Shown: piece by piece, positions 44,059 to 52,751 of the stretch | How positions within the stretch are numbered: the stretch's first letter is position 1 | How the letters are laid out: every line of letters starts with the position of its first letter | Assembly (NCBI RefSeq): GCF_900109615.1 | Contig: NZ_FOIX01000001.1 | Location: forward strand, 124,001 to 188,000 | DNA: 64,000 nucleotides | Source of the DNA: Kaistella antarctica | Lineage (GTDB): Bacteria; Bacteroidota; Bacteroidia; Flavobacteriales; Weeksellaceae | Direction of reading: 5' to 3' | Position numbers and translations under genes: made by a program | Notes under the pieces: generated by a model | The model's input: only the letters and a program-made list of their open reading frames with translations | Told to the model about the DNA's origin: nothing | Databases searched by the model: none

Positions 44059-47000
44059 TTAAACATTATTTTTTCTATTTCTCACTTTGGTATGATAGAA
44101 TACGTTTGGTTTAGTACCAATTTCTTCAAGCAAAGTATATCTTCTGTTGGTGCTGAAAAGCGCTCTTACTTCAGAACTCTTATCATTCATGTCACCGAAT
44201 TTCATCGCACCTGTAGAACATGCATCCACACAAGCGGTAGAGAATTCACCGTCTCTAATCACTCTTCCTTCTTTCTTAGCCTCCAGAATTACGTTTTGTG
44301 TCATTTGAATACACATTGAACATTTTTCCATCACCCCTCTTGTTCTTACAACAACATCTGGGTTTAAGACCATTCTTCCGAAATCATTATTTTGATTAAA
44401 GTCGAATTTATCATTAAGGTTATAAGTAAACCAGTTGAAACGACGAACTTTATAAGGACAGTTATTTGCACAATATCTTGTACCGATACATCTGTTGTAT
44501 GCCATTTGATTCTGACCTTGCTTTCCGTGCGAAGTCGCTGCCACAGGACAAACAGTTTCACATGGCGCATGGTTACAGTGCTGACACATAACAGGCTGGA
44601 AAATCACATCTGGATTCGTAGCAGGATGATTTAAAATCCCAGCTTTCTTATCTAAGAAATGACCATACATTCCTGGTACATTAAGATCTGCGGTAACGGC
44701 TTCTTCCTGAGAAAGCATACCATCTTTATTTAAGTCAATATCTGCAGGGATGTCTGTCGTATAGTAACGGTCAATTCTTAACCAGAACATATCTCTCGAC
44801 ATTCTTACTTCTTCTTTACCAACAACAGGAACGTTGTTTTCTGCCTGACAAGCGATGATACAAGCACCACATCCAGTACAAGAGTTTAAGTCAACTGATA
44901 AATTAAAGTGAGGTCCATCAACATCATCAAATGCATCCCAAAGGTCAATTTTACCTGCTGGTAACGCTCCTCCGATGGTGTGATATTCCAATGGTTTGTT
45001 CCATCCTAATTTTTCATCGTCAAATTTCACATTTAAGAAAGTATCTAAAGTAACTTCTCTTGCGATTTCATAACGACCCATCAAGGTATTCTGAAGTTGC
45101 ATTCCTGCAAATTCATGTTCTTTTCCAGTTTTCTCAATTTTTACATTAGATAAAACTAAGTTAGAACCATCAAATAAAGGATAAGCATTAACACCGCTTT
45201 CGGCTACTTTTCCTGAATTCTTTTTACCATAACCTAAAGCTAAACCTACCGCTCCATCAGCTTGACCTGGTTGAACGTAAACTGGAACATCTTTAATAGT
45301 TACTCCATTTACCGTAAGGTTTACTACCGAACCGTCTAACTGCATTCTAGCATTAAGATCGTTATCAATTCCTAATCTTTCAGCATCTTTGGGTGACATG
45401 GTTAAATAATTATCCCAAGTCATTCTGGTAATTGGATCGGGCATTTCTTGCAACCAAGGATTGTTTGCTTGAGTTCCGTCTCCTATCGATGTTTTTGTAT
45501 ATAAAACTAATTCTAAATCTGAAGCTTTGAAACCCGCTAATTCAGAAATGGCTTTCGCTGAATCACCTCCTGCGTAAGAAAGCATTCCCATATTACCACC
45601 ATCAATAAATCCGCTATAAAGCGCTTTATTGAATGTAGTACCACCAATCATAGTAGCAGCATTTGCTTTCAGATAGTCGTAATAATTATTATCTGTGCTG
45701 TCTTTTCCGTTCATCCAAACCAAAAGAGATTCCTCAATCTGTCTTGATTTAAAAATTTTCTGAATGGTTGGCTGCATTAAGGTGTAAGCACCTGTTTGCG
45801 GCGCCATATCTCCCCAGCTTTCTAACCAGTTTGCTACAGGAATAACAGCTTTCGCTGCTTTGTACATTTCGTTTTTCTTATCTGCAATCGCAATAACGTA
45901 AGGTACTCTTCCTAACGCTGTTTTGAACGCTTCTCCTTTGTTGCTAGAATAAATCGGGTTTACATTATTGGCAATCAAAACACCAATTTCACCCGTATCT
46001 AACCATCTTAAGAATTCCTGATATCTTACAGCATCAAACTCTTTCAAGAAGTTTGCCTTCCCTGTAAAAGCATTTGAGGCTAATTTTTGATTAATTAAAT
46101 TGGCTAAAACGTGAGCAGCCTTAGAACCATCAGCGAAAACAACAGCGTTGCTGCCTTTTGACTGTAATTCTTTAACCAATTCTCCTGCTTCTTTGCTTAC
46201 GCTTCCACCATTAAGACCATTGTATACTTCAACTAGAACATTATTGACCGCACTTGGTTTCAATCTAATTCTGCTGTCGGCATTGGCTCCAGTTAAAGTC
46301 ATATTGGACTCAATCTGAATATGTCTCATCATATTTGGACCTGGCTTTCTTGCTAGAGCATAAGAAGTTTCTAAAGAACCACCGTTAAACTCACCTAAGA
46401 AATCTGCCTGAAAAGAAACCACCAATTGTGTTTTCGATAAGTCATATACTGGCAAAGCTCGTTGACCGAAGACTTCCTGCGCTGCATCTAAAGCTGCATT
46501 GTGCGGCAGAGCATCATAAATTACTAACTCTGCTGTTGGATATTTTGTTTTGAAATCACCAAACAATTTCTTGAATGTTGGTGAACGGAATGAATGCGAT
46601 AAAACAACGATTTTCTTACCAAAGGATTGAGCTTCCTCTAAACCTTTTAAAACGAAACTATCAACTTTGTCGAAAGTTTCATCTTTACCTTCTAATTTTG
46701 GCTGTTTTACTTTGTCGTTATCATACAAAGAAAGAACTGAGGCCTGAGTTCGTGCACTTGTTTTACCTAAATCTTTAGCAATCGGATTCGGTTCAATTTT
46801 AATTGGTCGCCCTTCTCTTGTTTTTACTAAAACACTGGCAAAATCATAACCATCAAAATAAGTTGAGGCGTAGTAATTCGGAACCCCTGGAATAATTTCA
46901 TGCGGCTTTACCACATAAGGAATCGATTTAATTACTGGCGCTTCACACGCTGCTAAAGTAACTGCCGCTGTAGAAAAACCTAAAAGCTTTAAGAAATCCC

Positions 47001-47154
47001 TTCTTGAAGGACTGCCCGATTCAGTTATCTGTTTCCCCGTAGATATTTCATCCACAGGAATCTCAGTCTGAAATTCTTTTAGAGCCAACTTATGGTTTAA
47101 GCTCGGATCTTTCAGTTCTTGAATACTTCTGAATTGTATTTTATTTGAAGCCAT
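44059..47154 (-). CDS. actB: Alternative complex III iron-sulfur/molybdopterin-like subunit ActB
   Basis: 1031 aa fusion. A twin-arginine-like signal SRRDFLKLLGFSTAAVTLAAC lies near residue 52, with a lipobox Cys. The N-terminal 750 residues are a molybdopterin-oxidoreductase fold that in ACIII holds no molybdenum. The C-terminal ferredoxin-like domain has four cysteine clusters (CTGCGACIIAC, CQHCNHAPCETVC, CIGTRYCANNC, CSMC...CVDAC). Oddity: a canonical EF-hand loop, DLNKDGMLSQEE at residues 807-818, sits between the first and second clusters. Confidence 0.94.
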   Translation of the reverse strand: MASNKIQFRSIQELKDPSLNHKLALKEFQTEIPVDEISTGKQITESGSPSRRDFLKLLGFSTAAVTLAACEAPVIKSIPYVVKPHEIIPGVPNYYASTYFDGYDFASVLVKTREGRPIKIEPNPIAKDLGKTSARTQASVLSLYDNDKVKQPKLEGKDETFDKVDSFVLKGLEEAQSFGKKIVVLSHSFRSPTFKKLFGDFKTKYPTAELVIYDALPHNAALDAAQEVFGQRALPVYDLSKTQLVVSFQADFLGEFNGGSLETSYALARKPGPNMMRHIQIESNMTLTGANADSRIRLKPSAVNNVLVEVYNGLNGGSVSKEAGELVKELQSKGSNAVVFADGSKAAHVLANLINQKLASNAFTGKANFLKEFDAVRYQEFLRWLDTGEIGVLIANNVNPIYSSNKGEAFKTALGRVPYVIAIADKKNEMYKAAKAVIPVANWLESWGDMAPQTGAYTLMQPTIQKIFKSRQIEESLLVWMNGKDSTDNNYYDYLKANAATMIGGTTFNKALYSGFIDGGNMGMLSYAGGDSAKAISELAGFKASDLELVLYTKTSIGDGTQANNPWLQEMPDPITRMTWDNYLTMSPKDAERLGIDNDLNARMQLDGSVVNLTVNGVTIKDVPVYVQPGQADGAVGLALGYGKKNSGKVAESGVNAYPLFDGSNLVLSNVKIEKTGKEHEFAGMQLQNTLMGRYEIAREVTLDTFLNVKFDDEKLGWNKPLEYHTIGGALPAGKIDLWDAFDDVDGPHFNLSVDLNSCTGCGACIIACQAENNVPVVGKEEVRMSRDMFWLRIDRYYTTDIPADIDLNKDGMLSQEEAVTADLNVPGMYGHFLDKKAGILNHPATNPDVIFQPVMCQHCNHAPCETVCPVAATSHGKQGQNQMAYNRCIGTRYCANNCPYKVRRFNWFTYNLNDKFDFNQNNDFGRMVLNPDVVVRTRGVMEKCSMCIQMTQNVILEAKKEGRVIRDGEFSTACVDACSTGAMKFGDMNDKSSEVRALFSTNRRYTLLEEIGTKPNVFYHTKVRNRKNNV
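44701..44736 (-). other. EF-hand-type Ca2+-binding loop within ActB
   Basis: Residues 807-818 read DLNKDGMLSQEE: Asp, Asn and Asp at loop positions 1, 3 and 5, Gly at 6, Leu at 8, Ser at 9 and Glu at 12, all matching the 12-residue EF-hand consensus. It lies in an insert between the first and second Fe-S motifs. Confidence 0.7.
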
Positions 47155-47175
47155 TGATACTTCTAATTTTTGTTA

Positions 47176-48537
47176 TTAATAATGACATTTACCACACTCA
47201 AGACCTCCAATTGCATCTACGGTGATTTTCGCACCTGACCCATACTGTTTTTTCAGTTTGTCATGTAGATTTTTGAAGTACTCTTTATTATAACCATTGT
47301 TCATATCGATCTCAGTAGTTCTGTGACATTCTATACACCAGCCCATCGTGAAATCATTAGCCATATGCACCACATTCATGGTATCGACCTGTCCGTGACA
47401 AGCTTTACATACGATATCAATTTTCGCATTTGGATTTTTCTGATTATAAGAGCTAATGATTGCCTGCTCCCCAGCTACAACGTGTTGTGCGTGGTTAAAG
47501 TAAACAAAGTCTGGCATATTGTGAATTCTGGTCCATTCTACCGGCGCTGTCTTTCCTGTATATTGCTGCGAGGCTGGATCCCAACCTGTAGCAGCGTAAA
47601 TCTTTTGGATTTCTCCGTCGTAGAAAGCTTTATCTTTTCCTGGTTCCATGTAGGCTCCATTGTATTCAGAAATGGTACGGTGACAGTTCATACAAACATT
47701 CATTGAAGGAATTTCTGAAACTTTACCATATTTCGCTGAAGAGTGACAAAGCTGACAGTCAATTTTGTTCTCGCCGGAGTGAATCTTGTGAGAGAAATAA
47801 ATTGGTTGTTCAGGTTTATAACCTTTATACACGCCAATCCACATCAACATATTCCACAATCCGTAAGCTGCAAATACTCCTAAAACTACCAGTACTCCTT
47901 TTCCGATATAATCGTATTTTCTGTACACGTCTGCAAACGAAGTTGCTCTTGTAGCATTAAGACCAGTTAGTTCTTCAGTTTGTTGCAATTTCACCAATTG
48001 CTTCAGTTTTAAAAGCAACCAAACTAAAAGTCCACCGATTGACAATAGCGAAAGCAAAATAATTTTTGAATTCATTGATTGCATTTTCTCAGCTTCTAAC
48101 GCGGCAACCGAATTGGTATCAACTGCGCCGGTAGCTTCTGCTACGGGCTCTGGTGCTGGAGGATTTGTGGTATACTCTAAAATATCGTCGATTTCCTGAT
48201 CGGTTAGATTAGGAAATGCAGTCATTTCAGTTTTGTTAAATTTTTCGAAAACCTCAATCGCGTACTTGTCGCCAGATTCTCTTAAACTTTTATTATCTTT
48301 AATCCACTTATGGAGCCAAACTGTATCTAAATTTTGCTCCGTTTTAAGTCTGTCTACAACGCCACCTAAAGCAGGACCAACAAGTTGTTTGTCTAATGCG
48401 TGACAGGCGGTACAATCTTGCTTGAAAAGTTTTTCACCGTTCTTAGCATCTCCTTGGGCGTAAATAGAAGCACTGGTCAACAGCAATAGACCTATTGCAA
48501 TGAGACCTCTTTTGTAATGCTTTCTCCAACTAATCAT
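47176..48537 (-). CDS. actA: Alternative complex III multiheme cytochrome subunit ActA
   Basis: 453 aa with six heme c motifs. A signal peptide (1-27) precedes an N-terminal class I monoheme domain (CTACH, 42-46), a membrane helix pair (about 158-235) and a C-terminal pentaheme domain (CQLCH, CMNCH, CKACH, CIECH, CGKCH). In ACIII the pentaheme part moves electrons from ActB to ActE. The extra monoheme domain at the front is a fusion relative to minimal ActA. First gene of the operon. Confidence 0.94.
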   Translation of the reverse strand: MISWRKHYKRGLIAIGLLLLTSASIYAQGDAKNGEKLFKQDCTACHALDKQLVGPALGGVVDRLKTEQNLDTVWLHKWIKDNKSLRESGDKYAIEVFEKFNKTEMTAFPNLTDQEIDDILEYTTNPPAPEPVAEATGAVDTNSVAALEAEKMQSMNSKIILLSLLSIGGLLVWLLLKLKQLVKLQQTEELTGLNATRATSFADVYRKYDYIGKGVLVVLGVFAAYGLWNMLMWIGVYKGYKPEQPIYFSHKIHSGENKIDCQLCHSSAKYGKVSEIPSMNVCMNCHRTISEYNGAYMEPGKDKAFYDGEIQKIYAATGWDPASQQYTGKTAPVEWTRIHNMPDFVYFNHAQHVVAGEQAIISSYNQKNPNAKIDIVCKACHGQVDTMNVVHMANDFTMGWCIECHRTTEIDMNNGYNKEYFKNLHDKLKKQYGSGAKITVDAIGGLECGKCHY

Positions 48538-48586
48538 TTATAAAATCTTGGGTTAGTAAATTATATTGAGTTTACTTTCAATCTGG

Positions 48587-48618
48587 CAAAAATAACACTT
48601 TTAAGAGAAATTTAACAA
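48587..48618 (-). promoter_or_regulatory. Promoter of the actABCDEF operon
   Basis: On the minus strand: TTG (48616-48618), 21-bp spacer, TATTTTTG (48587-48594). The expected transcript start near 48580 gives a leader of about 43 nt. Confidence 0.65.
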
Positions 48619-48677
48619 CCGTTCTAATTGCCATTCTGTCATTCGTCTTAATTTATAACGCTTCTAAATAACAAATG

Positions 48678-48707
48678 TTGGTATAATTTTTATTTGTTTT
48701 AAATTTG
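48678..48707 (+). promoter_or_regulatory. Promoter of the SPOR-domain gene
   Basis: TTG (48678-48680), 19-bp spacer, TAAATTTG (48700-48707), 15 bp before the start codon. Confidence 0.7.
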
Positions 48708-48722
48708 TAAAAATCTTTTTTA

Positions 48723-49271
48723 ATGAAAAACCTTTTTAAAATAATCGCTGTGTTTGCTTTGTTTTCTACAAACATCTTTGAAGCACAACAAGTTGTAACC
48801 AAAGACACCCTCGCTGGAACACCCCTTTCAATGATGATGGACCAAAAAATAAGCGATTTATTAAGTACCGTGGAAGATAAATGCGCGACGAAAATCGGTG
48901 CTTCTGGCTCCAATGCCGGAAATGATTATTACGATAATACACCAAAAACCACTACTCCGAGAATCTCTGTTCCCGAAAAAGAACTGAGCAACTCTGAAAT
49001 TTGCCGCAAAAACCCCCGAATCATGGGTTACAAAATTCAGCTCGCCGTAGTTAAAAGCAATAAAGAAGCAGATGAAGTGGGTTTATATTTTCGCAGAAGA
49101 TTTCCTTACATTAAAGTAGAAAAGGATGTATCACTAAGACCCAACTACAAAGTGATGGCCGGAAGTTATTTCTCTAAACAAAGTGCAGCAGCAGATTTAG
49201 GAAAAATAAAGCAGCATTTTAAAGATGCGATCGCCGTTCAATATCGGGTATTCTGTGTAGAAGCAAAATAA
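48723..49271 (+). CDS. Secreted SPOR-domain protein
   Basis: 182 aa. A signal peptide (1-19, ending FEAQ) is followed by a linker and a C-terminal SPOR domain (about 105-180; GYKIQLAVVKSNKEADEVGLYFRRR). SPOR domains bind denuded glycan strands of septal peptidoglycan, so the protein probably works at the division site or cell wall. Monocistronic. Confidence 0.85.
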   Translation: MKNLFKIIAVFALFSTNIFEAQQVVTKDTLAGTPLSMMMDQKISDLLSTVEDKCATKIGASGSNAGNDYYDNTPKTTTPRISVPEKELSNSEICRKNPRIMGYKIQLAVVKSNKEADEVGLYFRRRFPYIKVEKDVSLRPNYKVMAGSYFSKQSAAADLGKIKQHFKDAIAVQYRVFCVEAK

Positions 49272-49290
49272 ATAGTATTTACATAAAAAA

Positions 49291-49328
49291 GGAAGCCGTT
49301 TTCAACTTGAAAACGGCTTCCTTTTTTT
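49291..49328. terminator. Bidirectional terminator between SPOR gene and two-component system
   Basis: The 13-bp perfect stem GGAAGCCGTTTTC (49291-49303) with GAAAACGGCTTCC (49309-49321), A tract before and T7 after, between convergent genes. Confidence 0.9.
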
Positions 49329-49375
49329 ATAGGATTTAAGGTTTTTTAATGGTCTTTCAAATTCTAAATCTTCAC

Positions 49376-50062
49376 TTAGTTCTTCACCAACAAACGGAAT
49401 CCTTCACCATGTACGTTGATGATTTCTAAACCATCATCATCACGTAAAAGTTTTCTCAACTTCGCGATATAAACGTCCATACTTCTGGCGGTGAAATAAT
49501 TTTCTTTCTTCCAAATTTTTCTTAAAGCCAAATCTCTCGGCATAAAATCATTTCTATGCTGACAAAGCAACTTCAGCAATTCGTTCTCTTTTGGAGAAAG
49601 CTTATATTCAATTTCACCAACTCGTAACTGGCGCAACATCGAATCGAAGAAAATATTACTGATCTTAAATTGTTCTTGCTCATCGTTTTCAGCCGTGGCA
49701 CTCCTTTGCAAAATTGCTTTGATTTTATATAACAAAAGCTCCGTATCAAACGGTTTGGTAATATAGTCATCAGCGCCCAACTGGTAACCTTTCAATATAT
49801 CTTCGCGCATATTTCTGGCGGTTAAGAAGATGATTGGAATATTTTTATCAATTCTCTTTACATCTTCCGCTAAACTAAATCCGTCTTTTTTCGGCATCAT
49901 CACATCGAAAATACAAATGTCAAATTCGTTTTCCGTAAATTCTTTTAAACCTTGTTCACCATCGACTGCTAAGGTTACTTCAAAATTATTTATCGATAAA
50001 TAATCTTTTAAAACTGCACCAAAACTTTGGTCGTCTTCTACTAATAAGATTCTGTTGCTCAT
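49376..50062 (-). CDS. OmpR-family response regulator (RprY-like)
   Basis: 228 aa. The receiver domain has phospho-acceptor Asp53 (CIFDVMMPKKDG), acidic Glu/Asp pair at 9-11 and Lys in ITKPFD. The C-terminal winged helix (SPKENELLKLL, SMDVYIAKLRKLL) binds DNA. It pairs with the histidine kinase gene upstream. The pair resembles RprXY of Bacteroides; the signal sensed is unknown. Confidence 0.93.
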   Translation of the reverse strand: MSNRILLVEDDQSFGAVLKDYLSINNFEVTLAVDGEQGLKEFTENEFDICIFDVMMPKKDGFSLAEDVKRIDKNIPIIFLTARNMREDILKGYQLGADDYITKPFDTELLLYKIKAILQRSATAENDEQEQFKISNIFFDSMLRQLRVGEIEYKLSPKENELLKLLCQHRNDFMPRDLALRKIWKKENYFTARSMDVYIAKLRKLLRDDDGLEIINVHGEGFRLLVKN

Positions 50063-50142
50063 AATTTTTGTATTTAAAGTTGCAAAGTTTTCACCTCTGT
50101 CTTTTATTATTATTAAAGTATACTTTTTTAAGTATCAATTTT

Positions 50143-51693
50143 TCAGGCGTTCATCGGTAATTTAATCGTAAACGTACTGCCTTTATCTTTTTGAGAGTCT
50201 ACGATAATTAGCCCATTATGTAACTCTACTATTTTTTTTACATAAGATAAACCAAGACCCTGCCCTTTCACATTGTGAATATTTCCTGTTTCTTCCCGAA
50301 AGAATTTTTCGAAAATCCGCAGCTTATTGTCGGTTTCCATTCCCATTCCTTTATCAGAAATTTCAATAACATACCAGTTTCCCTCATTTCTAGTTGCTAC
50401 CTTGATCTCAGGAGTTTCTGGAGAATATTTATTGGCATTATCTAATAAGTTGACTAACGCATTTGAAATGTGAAATTCATCAATTTTGAATTGATACTTT
50501 TCCGTATTGAATTCTTGAGTTAAAGTTCCGTTTCGTTGCGCGACAATCAATCCAAATGATTCGGTCGTTCTTTTGATTAAATCTCTAACATTGGTTTCCT
50601 TTAAAAATAAATTGACTTCATTCCGTTCCAACTTCGACATGTTCAGGATATTCTCCACCTGCTTTTTCATCCGGAGATTTTCCTGTTTAATTAAAGCTGA
50701 GTAATACTTTACCTTTTCGGGATTGGTTGCAATTTTATCATTTGCTAACGAATCGGTCGCTACAGAAATTGTTGCCAAAGGTGTTTTAAATTCATGCGAC
50801 ATATTATTGATAAAGTCGGTTTTCACATCTGCTATTTTTTTCTGTCGCATCATATAATTAATAGATATCACGTAAATCCCCAAAATAGTCAGCAAGGACA
50901 TGAACGTTCCCAAAAGCATGGGCAAATTCGTTTTTGCTAAGGAGTAATCTTTCCGTGGAAAAACCAATGCTAAAGTATAAAGTGTACGGTCTTTGCTATC
51001 GGTAAACAGTGGATAAGTATAATTGATTTTATCTTTTTCATCTGCATATATGCTGTTCGCGACCTTAGTTACACCATTTTTTTTGTCCATCACGGCAAAG
51101 CCGAATTTGGTATCTAAGCCACTTAACTTTAATTCTTTGGACAATACAGAATCCAACGTTTTTACATCTACTCTTTTTTCAATCGGCAGATTAGTTGCGG
51201 TGAGTTTTGCGAATTCTCGCAACGCATAAGTATTATTGCTAATATCTTTGCTCATCTGAGTCGTTAGTGGTTCTGATGTATTAGGTGCTTTCTTAATATT
51301 CAAAATTCCTTCATCAGTGTAGAGTTTAGTCAACTTCAAACTATCGCCTTTCTGGGAAATCGGGAAATTTTGATTTTCAATAATGCTCTTCTGAAAAATC
51401 ATGGTAGATTTATTCGCAGAGTCAGAATTTTGCTGAATGTACGTTTGTGTTGGCTGCGTGCTACCATCAATAACACTTTTACCAAAATTTTTGAAATCCT
51501 GATTCAAATATTTATCAACTTCCAATTGAGAAACTTTCATCGCTGAAGATTCCATCGACGAATATACTTTATTCGAGAAATCCTGATTTAGCGCGCTGTA
51601 TAATTCCTTAATCCAATACAGTTGTAGGGTGACAAAGACAATCATCGAGATTGTCATTAAAACTGATATAAATGGAATAAACTTATTGTTCAT
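50143..51693 (-). CDS. Membrane sensor histidine kinase (RprX-like)
   Basis: 516 aa. Two membrane helices (about 8-28 and 258-282) enclose a periplasmic sensor domain of about 230 residues without a recognised fold. There is no HAMP domain. The HisKA box has the phospho-acceptor in SHEFKTPLATI, and the HATPase_c domain has NLLDNANKYS, DKGMGM and GQGLGLSYVKKIVE. It is cognate to the response regulator 80 bp downstream. Confidence 0.93.
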   Translation of the reverse strand: MNNKFIPFISVLMTISMIVFVTLQLYWIKELYSALNQDFSNKVYSSMESSAMKVSQLEVDKYLNQDFKNFGKSVIDGSTQPTQTYIQQNSDSANKSTMIFQKSIIENQNFPISQKGDSLKLTKLYTDEGILNIKKAPNTSEPLTTQMSKDISNNTYALREFAKLTATNLPIEKRVDVKTLDSVLSKELKLSGLDTKFGFAVMDKKNGVTKVANSIYADEKDKINYTYPLFTDSKDRTLYTLALVFPRKDYSLAKTNLPMLLGTFMSLLTILGIYVISINYMMRQKKIADVKTDFINNMSHEFKTPLATISVATDSLANDKIATNPEKVKYYSALIKQENLRMKKQVENILNMSKLERNEVNLFLKETNVRDLIKRTTESFGLIVAQRNGTLTQEFNTEKYQFKIDEFHISNALVNLLDNANKYSPETPEIKVATRNEGNWYVIEISDKGMGMETDNKLRIFEKFFREETGNIHNVKGQGLGLSYVKKIVELHNGLIIVDSQKDKGSTFTIKLPMNA

Positions 51694-51859
51694 TAGGTCA
51701 ATTTAAAAATGAATTGTTAAAATTAGTCATTTTAAGAATATTATAACAAAAGAAAGACCAAAATATTGTATAAACTTTCTTAAAACTCTTTTATTTAACA
51801 AATTATATGGAATCTATAATTTTAAGGTAGATTTCTGAAGGCGTCCGCTAAAAATTATA

Positions 51860-51867
51860 TAAATTTG
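51860..51867 (+). promoter_or_regulatory. -7 element of the SRPBCC gene
   Basis: TAAATTTG matches TAnnTTTG and lies 14 bp before ATG 51882. It overlaps the alternative upstream GTG start at 51867, which therefore is unlikely to be used. Confidence 0.5.
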
Positions 51868-51881
51868 TGAAAATCCCTATA

Positions 51882-52376
51882 ATGAGTTCAGAAATAAAAT
51901 TTAACAAAGATGAAGACGCCGCAACTATTTACGGCATGAAAGTTTTCAAAAACATACCTAGTGAAATTTGGACCTATTTTACCCAGAGAGAATTACTTGA
52001 TCTATGGTGGGCGCCAGAACCATGGAAATGCGAAACAGCGGAATTACATTTTGAGCCCAACGGTCGCTGGACGTATGCCATGATTAGCCCAGAGAATGAT
52101 AAATATTTCGGCAATGTTCGGTATCATGAAATAAACCAAGGTCGCAGTTTTGACTGGACTAAATCTTTTACCGATGAACAAGGCAATTTAAATATCAACT
52201 TACCAAGTTCGAACTGGCTCCTCGGTTTCACCGGTGTAGACGAAGGAACAAAACTCACCATCAATATTCATTTTAAGTCTCCTCAAGAAATGAAACAGCT
52301 TTGCGAAATGGGCTTTGAAGAGGAATTTAAAACCAGATTAAATCAACTCGAAACTCTTCTAAACAAAAAAGACTGA
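51882..52376 (+). CDS. SRPBCC/AHSA1-domain protein
   Basis: 164 aa from ATG 51882 (MSSEIKFNKDED). A single START-like helix-grip fold of the Aha1-C type: PSEIWTYFTQRELLDLWWAPEPW at the front and EEFKTRLNQLETLL at the end. Such proteins bind small hydrophobic ligands; the ligand is unknown. Monocistronic; the terminator palindrome contains its stop codon. Confidence 0.85.
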   Translation: MSSEIKFNKDEDAATIYGMKVFKNIPSEIWTYFTQRELLDLWWAPEPWKCETAELHFEPNGRWTYAMISPENDKYFGNVRYHEINQGRSFDWTKSFTDEQGNLNINLPSSNWLLGFTGVDEGTKLTINIHFKSPQEMKQLCEMGFEEEFKTRLNQLETLLNKKD

Positions 52377-52398
52377 TTTTAAAATCAGTCTTTTTTTT
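52371..52398. terminator. Bidirectional terminator after the SRPBCC gene
   Basis: Perfect 20-bp palindrome, half-site GACTGATTTT (52371-52380), preceded by A6 and followed by T8. Serves the convergent genes on both sides. Confidence 0.85.
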
Positions 52399-52400
52399 AT

Positions 52401-52751
52401 CTAAAAAAGCTCTTCATCCATAAAATACTGAATAATTGCTTTCTTCATTAGAATCTGTTGTTCGTTTGGCTTTAACTCCGGAAGTGGCGTCACCTCATCA
52501 AAATGAGGATAACCATCATCATCATATTCTTTGAATTTATAATATCCAAACGGTTCCAATAAGCGACAAACTGCGATATGCAGAATATTCAATTTATCAT
52601 CTTTAGTATATTTCTGTTGACCACTGCCCAATTCCTGCACGCCAATTAAGAATAACATGGTGTCAATTTGCGGATGTTTTTCGGTATCAAAAGTCTTAAC
52701 AAAAAACGACTCTACTTCGTCCCAAAGCTGGCTTTCTGATTTATTTTCCAT
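52401..52751 (-). CDS. Conserved hypothetical protein
   Basis: 116 aa, acidic, no signal peptide or membrane helix, with a central segment GYYKFKEYDDDGYPHFDEV and C-terminal helix QQILMKKAIIQYFMDEELF. I do not recognise a named domain. It overlaps the 3' end of the oligopeptidase gene by 11 bp on the same strand, so it is probably translated by coupling from the same mRNA. Confidence 0.65.
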   Translation of the reverse strand: MENKSESQLWDEVESFFVKTFDTEKHPQIDTMLFLIGVQELGSGQQKYTKDDKLNILHIAVCRLLEPFGYYKFKEYDDDGYPHFDEVTPLPELKPNEQQILMKKAIIQYFMDEELF

